Notes: generated by a model not told the origin, from the letters alone. 64,000 nucleotides of DNA from Robiginitalea sediminis (GCF_002198115.1 NZ_NGNR01000001.1:998296-1062295); one strand, 5' to 3'; numbered from the stretch's first letter, positions 8,355 to 17,348 are shown. Made by a program: numbers and translations.

Positions 8355-8389
8355 AAAAGAAAAAACCCTCCACGCTTTCGCGTGAAGGG
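8355..8389 (-). terminator. Intrinsic terminator of tRNA-Asp
   Basis: On the minus strand the stem CCCTTCACGC / GCGTGGAGGG (8380-8389 and 8366-8375, one G-T pair) closes a GAAA tetraloop and is followed by TTTTTTCTTTT (8355-8365). It lies 13 bp past the 3' end of the tRNA. Confidence 0.85.
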
Positions 8390-8402
8390 CTCTGCTTTAC
8401 AG

Positions 8403-8476
8403 CGGTCTGGACGGGACTCGAACCCGCGACCCCCTGCGTGACAGGCAGGTATTCTAACCAACTGAACTACCAGACC
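8403..8476 (-). tRNA. tRNA-Asp (anticodon GTC)
   Basis: Read on the minus strand, the 7-bp acceptor stem GGTCTGG/CCAGACC, D arm, anticodon stem-loop with loop CTGTCAC (anticodon GTC), T arm with GGTTCGAGTCC and discriminator G give a complete cloverleaf. The 3' CCA is not encoded (the next bases are CT), so it must be added after transcription. A near-perfect promoter (8552-8582) and a terminator (8355-8389) make it a single-tRNA transcript. Confidence 0.97.
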
Positions 8477-8551
8477 AATATTCCAACCCGAGGGTACTAA
8501 CAACAGTTAGTTTTGTGGAAATTGTCAGCGCTTTTTCTTCAAAAGCGTGGG

Positions 8552-8582
8552 CAAATATACGGTACTATTTCAATCCCGCAAA
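8552..8582 (-). promoter_or_regulatory. Promoter of tRNA-Asp
   Basis: On the minus strand TTTG (8579-8582), a 19-bp spacer, and TATATTTG (8552-8559) match the Bacteroidota -33/-7 consensus exactly. Predicted transcription start is near 8545, about 68 nt before the mature tRNA. Confidence 0.8.
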
Positions 8583-8610
8583 CAAAAAACCCATTTTTAG
8601 GGGAGGGATT

Positions 8611-9540
8611 TCAGGCGAAGCGCTGGCGCTGTACCATAAAGCTGTTGAAGACCCGGGCAAAGGGCTCTGCAATGTCCACGCCCACGTAGGTAATACCATA
8701 GCGGGCACAGACCAGTTTGATCTCCCGCAGGTACCCCGTTACGGCCTCCCGGTAGGCCTCCCGCACTGCGTCCGGGTAAAGGTCCACGGTTTGCCCGCTT
8801 TCAACGTCTACGAATTTGCGCGGGGTATTCTCAAAGTCGAATTCCAGTTCCGAGGCCCCGTCGGTCACGTGGAAAATCACCACCTCGTGTTTGTTGTATT
8901 TCAGGTGGCGGAGGGCCTCAAAGAGCTGCTCGTCTTCTACCCGGTCCTGGAAGAGGTCCGAGAAGAGGACGACCAGGCTGCGGCGCTTGAGTTTCTCCGC
9001 AATTAAGTGCAGGTGGGTGTGCAGGTCCGTCCCGGCGGGTTTGCCCGGGTCCGAACCGATGCGGCCCAGGGCGGCCAGGAGCATCTGGTAGTGCCGTTCA
9101 CTGCCCTTTTCCGGGGCATAGTAGGGGTAATGGTCGGAAAAGACGCTCAGCCCTACCGCGTCCCGTTGTTTTTTGAGCAGTTCCATCAGGGCGGCGCAGG
9201 CCAGGACGGAAAACCCCATCTTGTTGAGGCGGTCCAGGCCCTGGCTGGCAAGAGCAGGGTAGTACATGGAGGCGGAACTGTCCAGGATGAGGTGGCAGCG
9301 CAGGTTGGTCTCCTCCTCGTAGCGCTTGGTGTAAAGTTTGTCCGTGCGGGCGTAGAGCTTCCAGTCGATGTGCTTGGTGCTCTCCCCCGGGTTATAGATC
9401 TTGTGTTCGGCGAACTCGGCCGAATAGCCGTGGAAGGGGCTTTTGTGGATCCCGCTGATGTAGCCTTCCACCACCTGCCGGGCCAGCAGCTGCAGGTTCT
9501 CAAAAAGGGGGGCCTTATGGAGTTCGCCTTTCAGATCCAT
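8611..9540 (-). CDS. DUF58 domain-containing protein
   Basis: A 309-residue cytoplasmic protein. The family signature is complete: an N-terminal region around GYISGIHKSPFHGYSAEFAE, then YNPGESTKHIDWKLYARTDK, then a von Willebrand A-like MIDAS motif HLILDSSASMYYP and a later VVLFSDLF. DUF58 proteins usually sit in an operon with a MoxR AAA ATPase and VWA-domain Bat proteins, where they are thought to act in assembling or maintaining complexes. None of those partners is adjacent here: tRNA-Asp lies on one side and the S41-like gene, 20 bp upstream on the same strand, on the other. The molecular role is unknown. Confidence 0.9.
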   Translation of the reverse strand: MDLKGELHKAPLFENLQLLARQVVEGYISGIHKSPFHGYSAEFAEHKIYNPGESTKHIDWKLYARTDKLYTKRYEEETNLRCHLILDSSASMYYPALASQGLDRLNKMGFSVLACAALMELLKKQRDAVGLSVFSDHYPYYAPEKGSERHYQMLLAALGRIGSDPGKPAGTDLHTHLHLIAEKLKRRSLVVLFSDLFQDRVEDEQLFEALRHLKYNKHEVVIFHVTDGASELEFDFENTPRKFVDVESGQTVDLYPDAVREAYREAVTGYLREIKLVCARYGITYVGVDIAEPFARVFNSFMVQRQRFA

Positions 9541-9560
9541 GTCCTAAAGATACGAAAGCA

Positions 9561-11312
9561 TCATGGTACGAGTTCCATCGCATATTTCAGAACGGTGTCG
9601 ATACCATTCAGGTAGTCATCAATATCTTGATTTATGGCGAAATCCGGAAGTATCCCACGATCGTCCGGAAGGGATTTGACCAGTACACTTGAGGCTGTGT
9701 TAGCCACATAAAATTCCAGTCGGGTGTTTTTAAGTCTCAGCAAGGTTTGGCCCGCGGTACAAAAGTGATTGGATCCCAATTCCTCTCCTACGATTATCCC
9801 TAATTTATGTTCTTTAACAAGAGCCATTACATGCCCGGTGGTAGATTTGCCGTCACCATCGATTAGGAAAAGTACCTTACCGCCAAACCGGTTTTCAATG
9901 GGTTGCACGGTTTGTGTGTCATTATCTGCCTGTGGGAAGTAAACAAAGGGCTTTTCTGTCAAATGGCGGAGCAGATAGACGCCAGCCTGGGGAGAACCGC
10001 CTCCATTACCCCTAAGATCAATAATCAGCTTTTCGGTTGTGTTCTCACGGATCTGGGCAAAGCTGGAATCCAGGAATTCTTCGAATAAATCCAGGTTATT
10101 CCAGGGATAAAAATTGAAAGAAGGAAGTGTAAGGACAGCAGTTTTCTTGGCATCCAACCAGTCAAGACAAAAGTCTTTCATACAAGTTGTATAGGGAGCG
10201 TCCATAGTGGGTGCCCCGGCGGAAGCACTTGCGGAAATAGCGATCGGTTTGGGATGGGAAGCTATCTGAATTTCGAAGTGCTCTGGAAAGTCCAGGGCGT
10301 AGGGGATTAGCACACTGGACCACCGGTTGAAACTATGCACTTTGGAAGTGGAAACATTCCCCTGGGATTGCATGTGCCTGAAAACGTCTTGTACAAGATC
10401 CGGGACAGATTCGCCGTTTATGGCAACTATTCGGTCTTTGGTTATTATACCTGCTTCAGGGGCGTCTTTCGTCAGGTACAGCTCATTTTCAATAAGACGA
10501 ACTCTCAGGGGGAAGCGCCTGTCTGGCGGTAGCATTTCCGATTCCAGGAAAAAACTCCCCATCCCGGTATGGGAGCACTTGATCAGGGCGATCAATTCGC
10601 TGCAATGCCATGCAAATTCGGCAAAGGTCGTTGTCTCATCTATCAAACGTTGCTTTGCATTTAGGGTGCGTTGGAATTCTTCCAGGGTTGTAAACTTAAG
10701 CGCATGTGGATGATACTTAAGTAGTTTTTCACCGAGTTCCACAAGGTCTTCCCGATAGGCTGCGGCGCCGTATTGCATGCGGAATTTTTCACTGAGGCTT
10801 GGAAACTTGATGCCCGGGTTTTGGATTCTTGCTATCTGGTCTTCGGCATTAAAATTCTCCGGGTTTATCTTAAGGGATATGTTATAATTTTTGAGGGCGC
10901 GAAGAGAATCCCCTAGAACCAAATAAGCCTCTCCCAGGCTGTCATAGGGGTTCGAAGATTCCGGGAATACCTCCACGATCAGCTTAAAAATTTGAAGGGC
11001 TTTATCCGGCTCATCGTTCCATAGAAGGCGATAACCGTACATGGTCATTTCGTCCTCATTGTCAAAATTATATCCCATGGGATCTTCTTTTCGCAACCTC
11101 CGATATAGGGCAATCTGTTCATCGATAGAAAGGTCAGGCCTGCCCTGCAAGGTTTGGGCTATGGATTTTTTTATTGTAGGCGGTGCAAAACCAGGATCAT
11201 CAGACGCATAGCCGGTAGGGATACGGTTTGTTTCTTTATCCTGCGTCAGGCAATTGAAGCATAACAGTGTGCAAAGGAGCGGCAGTAACGGGAAGCGTGG
11301 AACGTACTTCAT
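9561..11312 (-). CDS. Exported TPR / S41-like protease-domain protein
   Basis: A 583-residue protein with an N-terminal Sec signal (MKYVPRFPLLPLLCTLLCFN). Residues about 85-165 hold TPR-like helices (SSNPYDSLGEAYLVLGDSLR, ALKNYNISLKINPEN). The C-terminal half resembles the tail-specific protease fold of family S41: a degenerate PDZ-like region (ITKDRIVAINGESVPDLV), then LIIDLRGNGGGSPQAG, then DGDGKSTTGHVMALV with a candidate nucleophilic serine, and IIVGEELGSNHF. The usual SAS motif is altered to STT, so activity is uncertain. It is divergent from the membrane-anchored winged-helix gene at 11478, and the two share a 165-bp control region with a direct-repeat operator candidate. Confidence 0.75.
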   Translation of the reverse strand: MKYVPRFPLLPLLCTLLCFNCLTQDKETNRIPTGYASDDPGFAPPTIKKSIAQTLQGRPDLSIDEQIALYRRLRKEDPMGYNFDNEDEMTMYGYRLLWNDEPDKALQIFKLIVEVFPESSNPYDSLGEAYLVLGDSLRALKNYNISLKINPENFNAEDQIARIQNPGIKFPSLSEKFRMQYGAAAYREDLVELGEKLLKYHPHALKFTTLEEFQRTLNAKQRLIDETTTFAEFAWHCSELIALIKCSHTGMGSFFLESEMLPPDRRFPLRVRLIENELYLTKDAPEAGIITKDRIVAINGESVPDLVQDVFRHMQSQGNVSTSKVHSFNRWSSVLIPYALDFPEHFEIQIASHPKPIAISASASAGAPTMDAPYTTCMKDFCLDWLDAKKTAVLTLPSFNFYPWNNLDLFEEFLDSSFAQIRENTTEKLIIDLRGNGGGSPQAGVYLLRHLTEKPFVYFPQADNDTQTVQPIENRFGGKVLFLIDGDGKSTTGHVMALVKEHKLGIIVGEELGSNHFCTAGQTLLRLKNTRLEFYVANTASSVLVKSLPDDRGILPDFAINQDIDDYLNGIDTVLKYAMELVP

Positions 11313-11379
11313 GCGGGGAGTGTTCTGGTAGATTAAATCCTTGTGTTATTCTACAAAGGCATGTGAAATGTATTGAGAC

Positions 11380-11414
11380 CAAAACTAGAGGAAGTAGGGA
11401 TTCAAGATGTCAAA
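11380..11414 (-). promoter_or_regulatory. Promoter of the S41-like gene
   Basis: On the minus strand TTTG (11411-11414), a 23-bp spacer and TAGTTTTG (11380-11387) match the Bacteroidota promoter pattern at the long end of the spacer range. The -33 element falls inside the first copy of the TGTCAAAA direct repeat, so a protein bound there would touch this promoter. Confidence 0.55.
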
Positions 11415-11426
11415 AAAGTGTCAAAA
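11408..11426. promoter_or_regulatory. Direct-repeat operator candidate, TGTCAAAA x2
   Basis: TGTCAAAA occurs at 11408-11415 and again at 11419-11426, an 11-bp period that places both copies on one face of the helix. Tandem direct repeats about one turn apart are the usual target form of OmpR/PhoB-type winged-helix proteins, and the adjacent gene encodes exactly that DNA-binding domain. Binding is inferred, not shown. Confidence 0.5.
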
Positions 11427-11477
11427 GGAAGTAAAATAAGAGTCATTTCTGGGGAAATTTCGCTTCTTTGAACCACT

Positions 11478-12356
11478 ATGGAAATTAAGAGGACGTTCTT
11501 ATTTGCTTTTCTGGCCGTTCTTACGGGCTTACTTTGGTTTATGGCTATTAAATATAGTCCCAACCGAACCGATCCAAAGATGGTAAAGGTGGCACTTAGG
11601 GAGGTCGGGCACCACATCCTGTTAGCCAACAAGGATACCACATCGAGAGTTTTGCCAGTAAGGGCAAACCCTGCCCAAACGTTTGAGTTATCATTCGAGC
11701 GCGACGTTCCTATCCACCCGGATACCTTGGTGTTTCATGTTAAATCCAGTATTGCCCGGGCCGGTTTGAGTGAGAATTATTTGGTAGAGGTGCGGGACTG
11801 CGATTCAGAGGAAGTTGTGTATAGTTATCGCATTCAGGAAGAAAAGAATCAAATTGTTGTCCCATGCGGTAGTCGGGTGCTACCTGAGTCTTGCTATCTG
11901 ATAAATCTGAGCTTTATCCCCCTGCCAAGGCTGTTGTCCTGGGTAACCATATTTCCGATAGCCTTACTAGTATTTCTTGCGCTATTGATTTGGGAATTGG
12001 TATCTACAGTCCGATTTAGGAACTTGGATGTGACGGCTGGCGAGCCGAATTGTCTTACCCTCGGGAAATTCCGGTTTTACCCGGAGCAACATACCTTGGT
12101 TTATCAGGAAAGTCAGGTAAATCTGTCTCGTAAGGAGGGGGAGGTCCTGGCTATTCTGGCCGATCAGGTAAATCAGGTCGTACGCCGGGAGGAATTATCA
12201 AAAAGAGTATGGGAAGATCAAGGTGTTGTGGTAGGCCGCAGTTTGGACACTTATATTTCTAAACTTCGCAAGCACCTGAAAAAGGATCAGACCATTCAAC
12301 TTACCAATGTCCATGGGGTAGGATATAAACTTGTAGATCAGAACAAGGCCAAATAA
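11478..12356 (+). CDS. Membrane-anchored OmpR/PhoB-type winged-helix regulator
   Basis: A 292-residue protein with an unusual order. A membrane helix at residues about 7-24 is followed by a 120-residue extracytoplasmic sensor region, a second membrane helix at about 152-172, and a cytoplasmic winged-helix domain at about 190-288 with LSRKEGEVLAILADQVNQVV, then DTYISKLRKHLKKD and VHGVGYKLV. There is no receiver domain, so the signal probably passes across the membrane directly, as in ToxR/CadC proteins, though here the DNA-binding domain is C-terminal. The gene is divergent from the S41-like protein gene, and the direct repeat between them is a likely binding site. A bidirectional terminator follows directly. 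Confidence 0.85.
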   Translation: MEIKRTFLFAFLAVLTGLLWFMAIKYSPNRTDPKMVKVALREVGHHILLANKDTTSRVLPVRANPAQTFELSFERDVPIHPDTLVFHVKSSIARAGLSENYLVEVRDCDSEEVVYSYRIQEEKNQIVVPCGSRVLPESCYLINLSFIPLPRLLSWVTIFPIALLVFLALLIWELVSTVRFRNLDVTAGEPNCLTLGKFRFYPEQHTLVYQESQVNLSRKEGEVLAILADQVNQVVRREELSKRVWEDQGVVVGRSLDTYISKLRKHLKKDQTIQLTNVHGVGYKLVDQNKAK

Positions 12357-12385
12357 AAATCCCGGCTTTCTGCGCCGGGATTTTT
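12355..12385. terminator. Bidirectional terminator between the winged-helix gene and trxA
   Basis: A 12-bp perfect stem AAAAATCCCGGC (12355-12366) and GCCGGGATTTTT (12374-12385) with a 7-base loop. The A and T ends make it work in both directions for these convergent genes. It begins within the TAA stop of the regulator gene. Confidence 0.85.
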
Positions 12386-12408
12386 AATGTATTCAGGGTA
12401 GGGAAGGC

Positions 12409-12726
12409 CTACATGGCCGCGTCGATGGCATCGGCGTACACCTGCTTGGGGCTCACCCCAACCTGGCGGTTTACGATTTCACCATTTTTAAACACCAGTA
12501 CAGTGGGGATGTTGCGCACGCCGTACTTGGCGGCGAACTCCATATTGGCATCCACGTCTACTTTGCCTACCACGGCCTTGCCGTTGTATTCCTGGCTCAG
12601 CTCCTCGATGATCGGGCCCACCATACGGCAGGGGCCGCACCAGGCTGCCCAGAAATCGACCAGAACCGGTTTATCGCTTTTCAGTACTACCTCGTCGAAG
12701 GTAGCATCGGTTATTTCTAAAGCCAT
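12409..12726 (-). CDS. trxA: Thioredoxin
   Basis: A 105-residue cytoplasmic thioredoxin of standard length. It has the WCGPC active site (Cys30 and Cys33) after FWAAW, the buried Asp region at VDFW, the cis-proline loop RNIPTVLVF, and a C-terminal GVSPKQ helix. It reduces protein disulfides with electrons from thioredoxin reductase, which is not encoded in the window. It follows dnaE on the same strand after 115 bp but has its own exact -7 box (TAACTTTG, 12751-12758) with a leader of about 18 nt, so it is probably transcribed independently. A bidirectional terminator follows at 12355-12385. Confidence 0.97.
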   Translation of the reverse strand: MALEITDATFDEVVLKSDKPVLVDFWAAWCGPCRMVGPIIEELSQEYNGKAVVGKVDVDANMEFAAKYGVRNIPTVLVFKNGEIVNRQVGVSPKQVYADAIDAAM

Positions 12727-12750
12727 TGTAAATCAGATTTTGTTATTGTG

Positions 12751-12758
12751 CAAAGTTA
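12751..12758 (-). promoter_or_regulatory. -7 box of trxA
   Basis: The minus strand reads TAACTTTG, an exact TAnnTTTG match, placing the transcript start near 12744, 18 nt before the trxA ATG. No convincing -33 element is visible. Confidence 0.6.
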
Positions 12759-12841
12759 GTCAATAAATCTGCCCGAACATTACAGCCGGGGCATTCGTTT
12801 TGGCTATCAGCCCATTGACCCAGGCTATTTGCGCCACCTGG

Positions 12842-15800
12842 CTAGTTGAGTTTGTAATGCACCTCCTGGGCCTTGAGGTGATCCAATAGCTCCGAGGTAA
12901 TATGCACTTTCTGCTTCCTGCTGGCCAGATTTACCTTAAGGGCCTCCTCGGGCTGGTACACCACAAAACTAAGGGGGTGCTTCCCCTTGTGGGAGCGCAG
13001 CGTGTCCTTGAGGGTCTGGATCCGGCTTTCCTGCAACTGGTGGATGTCCAACTGGATGGTAAGCTTCTTGGCGTAGGTTTCCATTACATCCTGCAGCAGC
13101 ATGATGTGGTTGTACTGGATGCGCGGGTCGGACTTGGCCCCGGTGTCGTGGTTGGTCCACCCTTCCCGTACAAAGACCTTCATATAGGCAAAGGCATTGA
13201 TGGTGAGGAAGTGGCGGAATTTCAGGTAGTCCTCCCCGAAAATCCGGAATTCCTTGCTGTCGGTATAGTCCTCCAGGGTAAAGAGGCCCCAACCCTTGCC
13301 GTTCTTGGAAACCCGGTGTTGCACATCGGTGATGACACCTGCCAGGGAAACCTCCCGGTTGATGAGGGGCTGGAGGTCCTGCAGGTCCTGGAGGGTGGCA
13401 TTGCAGAAGCACTGCATTTCGGTCTTGAAGTCGTCCAGGGGGTGCCCAGAGATATAGATGCCCACCACTTCCTTTTCCCGTTTGAGCGTTTCCAGGGTCC
13501 CCCAGGTCTCGCAGGGCGGGATTTCCGGTTCGGCGATCTGCACTTCGCTGCTGGCCCCGAAGAGGCTCACCTGGGAAGAGTTCTCGCTTTCCTGGAACCG
13601 CGCCCCAAAGCGGATGACCTTTTCCAGGAAACTCACCCCGTCATTCTCGGCGTGGAAGAACTGGGCCCGGTGGGCGTCGCCCAGGGAGTCGAAGCCCCCG
13701 GCCAGGGCCAGGTTCTCAAAAGCCTTTTTGTTGGCGGCCCTGAGGTCGATGCGTTTGGCCAGGTCGAAAATACTGCTGTACGGGCCGTCCTTTTTGCGGT
13801 TCTCCACGATGGTTTCCACGGCGGAGCGCCCCACCCCCTTGATGGCCCCCATCCCAAAGCGGATCTGGTTTTCCTTGTTTACGGCAAACTTGTAATAGGA
13901 TTCGTTGACATCCGGACCAAGCACGTCCAGGCCCATGCGCCGGCATTCCTCCATAAAGAAGGTCACCTGCTTGATGTCGTTCATGTTGTTGGAAAGCACC
14001 GCCGCCATGTATTCGGCCGGGTAGTGGGCCTTCAGGTAGGCTGTCTGGTAGGCGATGTAGGCGTAGCAGGTGGAGTGGCTCTTGTTGAAGGCGTAGGAGG
14101 CAAAGGCTTCCCAGTCCTTCCAGATTTTCTCCAGTACCTCCCTGGGATGGCCGTTGCCCTCTCCCCCGTCCAGGAACTTCGGTTTGAGTTTCTGCAGCAG
14201 GGCAAAGATCTTTTTCCCCATGGCCTTCCGCAGCACGTCGGCCTCGCCCTTGGTAAAACCGGCGAGTTTCTGTGAAAGCAGCATCACCTGCTCCTGGTAT
14301 ACGGTAATCCCGTAAGTCTCCTTGAGGTACTCTGCCATCTCCGGCAGGTCGTAGGTGATCTCCTCCCTCCCGTGCTTGCGGGCCACGAAACTGGGGATGT
14401 ATTCCATGGGCCCTGGCCGGTAGAGGGCGTTCATGGCAATAAGGTCGTCGAAGACGGTGGGCTTGAGTTCCTTGAGGTATTTCTGCATTCCCGGGGATTC
14501 GTACTGGAAAATCCCCACGGTGTCGCCCCGCTGGAAGAGTTCGTAGGTGGCCACATCGTCCAGGGGGAATTCGTCCGGGACCAGTTCGATGCCCTGGCGT
14601 GCCTTGACGATTTTCACCGTATCCTTGATCAGGGTAAGGGTCTTCAGCCCCAGGAAGTCCATTTTCAGCAGGCCGGCGCTCTCCACCACGGAGTTGTCGA
14701 ACTGGGTTACGTAAAGTTCGGAATCCTTGGCCGTGGCCACGGGCACGAAGTTGGTGATGTCGTCCGGGGTAATGATCACCCCGCAGGCGTGGATGCCGGT
14801 GTTGCGCAGGGAGCCCTCCAGCACCCGGGCCATGTTGACAGTCTGGGCCTCCAGGTCATCCCCTTCCGAGATATTCAGCAGCTGGTTGACCTTGTCCAGC
14901 TCGTCCGAGCGGAACTTCTTGCGCAGGGCATCCTCCGGCTGGCCGAAGATCTTGCCCAGTTTGGACATGTTCGGGATGAGTTTGGCAATCCGGTCGGCAT
15001 CGCCCAGGGGCAGGTCCAGCACCCTGGCTGTATCGCGGATGGAGGACTTGGCCGCCATGGTGCCGTAGGTGATGATCTGGGCCACCTGGTTGGCCCCGTA
15101 TTTCCCGATCACGTAATCCATGACCTTGGAGCGGCCCTCGTCGTCGAAGTCGATATCGATATCGGGCATGGATACCCGGTCCGGGTTGAGGAAACGCTCA
15201 AAAAGCAGGTCGTACTTCAGGGGGTCAATGTTGGTAATCCCCAGGCAGTAGGCCACCACCGACCCGGCGGCAGAACCCCGCCCCGGGCCCACGGAGACCC
15301 CCATATTACGGGCCTCCCGGATAAAGTCCTCCACAATGAGGAAATACCCCGGGTACCCGGAGTTCCGGATCGTATCCAGCTCAAACTCGATGCGCTCGCG
15401 GATTTCTTCGGTAATTTCCCCGTAGCGTTTTTCCGCTCCCTGGTAGGTGATGTGTTTCAGGTAGGCATTTTCCCCCCTTTTGCCCCCGTCCTGTTCGTCT
15501 TCGGCCACCCGGAAGTCTTCCGGGATTTCGAATTTGGGGAGGAGTACGTCCCGCGCCAGATCATAGGGTTCTATTTTTTCGATAATCCCTTCAATGGATT
15601 GGATGCTCTCCGGGAGGTCGCTGAAGAGTTCCTTCATCTCCTCGGGGGACTTGAAGTAGTATTCCTGGTTGGGCAGCCCGAACCGGTAGCCCCGCCCCCG
15701 CCCGATAGGGGTGGCCTGTTTTTCCCCTTCCTTCACACAGAGGAGGATGTCGTGGGCCTCGGCTTCCTGCTTTTCGCAGTAGTAGGTGTTGTTGGTGGCC

Positions 15801-17203
15801 ACCAGGGGTACCCCGTGTTTCCGGGCCAGGGCCACCAGGGTCTGGTTGGCCCGGTCCTCGTCTTCCTGCCCGTGCCGCATGAGCTCCACATAGAGGTCGT
15901 CCCCGAAGCGCTCCTTCCACCAGAGCAGGGCTTCCTCGGCCTGTTTTTCCCCTTGGTTGAGCACCTTGGAGGGCACTTCCCCATAGAGGTTTCCGGTAAG
16001 TACAATGACATCCTTGCCATATTGTTCCACTACTTCCCGGTCTATGCGGGGGACATAATAGAAACCTTCGGTATAGGCAATAGAGGACATCTTGGCCAGG
16101 TTGTGGTAGCCCTGTTTGTTCTTTGCCAGCATTACAATCTGGTACCCGTAGTCCTTAACGGATTTGTTGTGCCGGTCCTCGCAGACAAAGAATTCGCAAC
16201 CCAGAATGGGGATGAGGTCTTCCTTGCCCGCCGCCCGGTCTTCTTCGGTGAGGGAGGCATTATGCGTCCGCACCTCCCGGACAAAGTGGAAGGCGCCCAT
16301 CATGTTGGCGTGGTCGGTAAGGGCAACGGCCGGCATATTGTGCCGGGCTGCCGCAGCTACCAGGTCTTTGATCCGGATGGTCGATTGCAGTACCGAGAAC
16401 TGGCTGTGGTTGTGCAGGTGGGCAAAGGGCACCTCCGCCAGGGCCTTCTCGTTTTCCCTGAGTTCCTCCCGGCTCAGGTCCGGGGTGTCTTCCGCAGCCC
16501 GTGCCACGAGTTTCTGGGAGGCCTTCTTCAGGTTGAGGTGCTTGAGGCCTATAGGAGCGATGGGCCCCGGATTGGCGGCCTCGAATTCCTTGAAATATTC
16601 CGGATCTACCCCGAGTTGTGCAGCCGAATAATTGCGGGTGCGGAGCAGTTCCAGGAAACACCGGGTGGTGGCCTCCACGTCTGCCGTGGCATTGTGGGCC
16701 TCTTCAAACGGTTCCCCGAAAAGGTGCTGGTGGAGTTCGGTGAGGGTGGGGAGCTTGAATTTGCCGCCCCGTCCGCCCGGGATCTGGCAGAGCTCGGCCG
16801 TGTCTTCCGTACAGGTGTCCAGCACCGGCAGGTGTTCAACCGGGTTGGCCTTCCCGGCCCGGAGGAATTCCGCCCCCATGATATTGATGTCGAAGCCCAC
16901 ATTCTGGCCCACGAGGAAGCGGGTCTTGCCCATGGCGGCTTCGAAGGCCTCCAGGACTTCCCCCAGAGGTAGGCCGCGCTCCCGGGCCAATTCGGTGGAA
17001 ATCCCGTGAATCTGTTCGGCGTCGTAAGGGATGTTGAACCCCTCGGGTTGCACCAGGGCGTCGTACTGCTCCAGCAGGGAGCCGTCGGCCGCGTGGAGTT
17101 GCCAGGCGATCTGCACACAGCGGGGCCAGTTGTCGGTATCGCTAACGGGCGCATCCCAGCGTTTGGGCAGTCCGGTGGTTTCCGTGTCGAAGATCAGGTA
17201 CAT
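12842..17203 (-). CDS. dnaE: DNA polymerase III alpha subunit with N-terminal DEDDh exonuclease
   Basis: A replicative polymerase of about 1453 residues. The start at 17203 (MYLIFDTETTGL) is preferred to the ATG at 17218, because a -7-like box TATTTTTA at 17229-17236 would leave the upstream ATG only about 4 nt of leader. Residues 1-200 are a DEDDh 3'-5' exonuclease (DTETTGL, then HNATADVEAT), normally a separate epsilon subunit. A PHP domain follows (HLHNHSQFSVLQ, ALTDHANMMG), then the C-family polymerase core with GPGRGSAAGS and the acidic MPDIDIDFDDEGR motif, the helix-hairpin-helix region and an OB fold (VSLAGVITDVQHRV). The exonuclease-DnaE fusion is typical of this phylum, so proofreading is probably built in. 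No frameshift is seen. Confidence 0.95.
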   Translation of the reverse strand: MYLIFDTETTGLPKRWDAPVSDTDNWPRCVQIAWQLHAADGSLLEQYDALVQPEGFNIPYDAEQIHGISTELARERGLPLGEVLEAFEAAMGKTRFLVGQNVGFDINIMGAEFLRAGKANPVEHLPVLDTCTEDTAELCQIPGGRGGKFKLPTLTELHQHLFGEPFEEAHNATADVEATTRCFLELLRTRNYSAAQLGVDPEYFKEFEAANPGPIAPIGLKHLNLKKASQKLVARAAEDTPDLSREELRENEKALAEVPFAHLHNHSQFSVLQSTIRIKDLVAAAARHNMPAVALTDHANMMGAFHFVREVRTHNASLTEEDRAAGKEDLIPILGCEFFVCEDRHNKSVKDYGYQIVMLAKNKQGYHNLAKMSSIAYTEGFYYVPRIDREVVEQYGKDVIVLTGNLYGEVPSKVLNQGEKQAEEALLWWKERFGDDLYVELMRHGQEDEDRANQTLVALARKHGVPLVATNNTYYCEKQEAEAHDILLCVKEGEKQATPIGRGRGYRFGLPNQEYYFKSPEEMKELFSDLPESIQSIEGIIEKIEPYDLARDVLLPKFEIPEDFRVAEDEQDGGKRGENAYLKHITYQGAEKRYGEITEEIRERIEFELDTIRNSGYPGYFLIVEDFIREARNMGVSVGPGRGSAAGSVVAYCLGITNIDPLKYDLLFERFLNPDRVSMPDIDIDFDDEGRSKVMDYVIGKYGANQVAQIITYGTMAAKSSIRDTARVLDLPLGDADRIAKLIPNMSKLGKIFGQPEDALRKKFRSDELDKVNQLLNISEGDDLEAQTVNMARVLEGSLRNTGIHACGVIITPDDITNFVPVATAKDSELYVTQFDNSVVESAGLLKMDFLGLKTLTLIKDTVKIVKARQGIELVPDEFPLDDVATYELFQRGDTVGIFQYESPGMQKYLKELKPTVFDDLIAMNALYRPGPMEYIPSFVARKHGREEITYDLPEMAEYLKETYGITVYQEQVMLLSQKLAGFTKGEADVLRKAMGKKIFALLQKLKPKFLDGGEGNGHPREVLEKIWKDWEAFASYAFNKSHSTCYAYIAYQTAYLKAHYPAEYMAAVLSNNMNDIKQVTFFMEECRRMGLDVLGPDVNESYYKFAVNKENQIRFGMGAIKGVGRSAVETIVENRKKDGPYSSIFDLAKRIDLRAANKKAFENLALAGGFDSLGDAHRAQFFHAENDGVSFLEKVIRFGARFQESENSSQVSLFGASSEVQIAEPEIPPCETWGTLETLKREKEVVGIYISGHPLDDFKTEMQCFCNATLQDLQDLQPLINREVSLAGVITDVQHRVSKNGKGWGLFTLEDYTDSKEFRIFGEDYLKFRHFLTINAFAYMKVFVREGWTNHDTGAKSDPRIQYNHIMLLQDVMETYAKKLTIQLDIHQLQESRIQTLKDTLRSHKGKHPLSFVVYQPEEALKVNLASRKQKVHITSELLDHLKAQEVHYKLN

Positions 17204-17348
17204 GGGCTGAGGCGGCATTTGAAGGGATTAAAAATATGCAAATGCCCCCACGGATAAAAGCCGATTTTTTAGGAGTTATCAACGGGAGAAAAAAGGGCAC
17301 TCTGGATTACCATACAAAGCAGGAAATCAGGTAGCCTGCACTTAGTTT

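Noticed and set aside
7843-8385. Several small open frames in the repeat array
   Set aside because: Their translations only repeat the DNA unit (phrases like GIWNLAAVAG) and have no start signals.
8403-8476. tRNA-Asp as an integration site
   Set aside because: I saw no integrase and no second copy of the tRNA 3' end nearby; the repeat array does not contain tRNA sequence.
8321-8503. 60-codon open frame across tRNA-Asp
   Set aside because: It translates the tRNA gene itself.
14372-16972. 866-codon open frame on the plus strand inside dnaE
   Set aside because: It is a mirror of the dnaE coding strand caused by GC-rich codon use. It has no family motif and no promoter, while dnaE is intact on the other strand.
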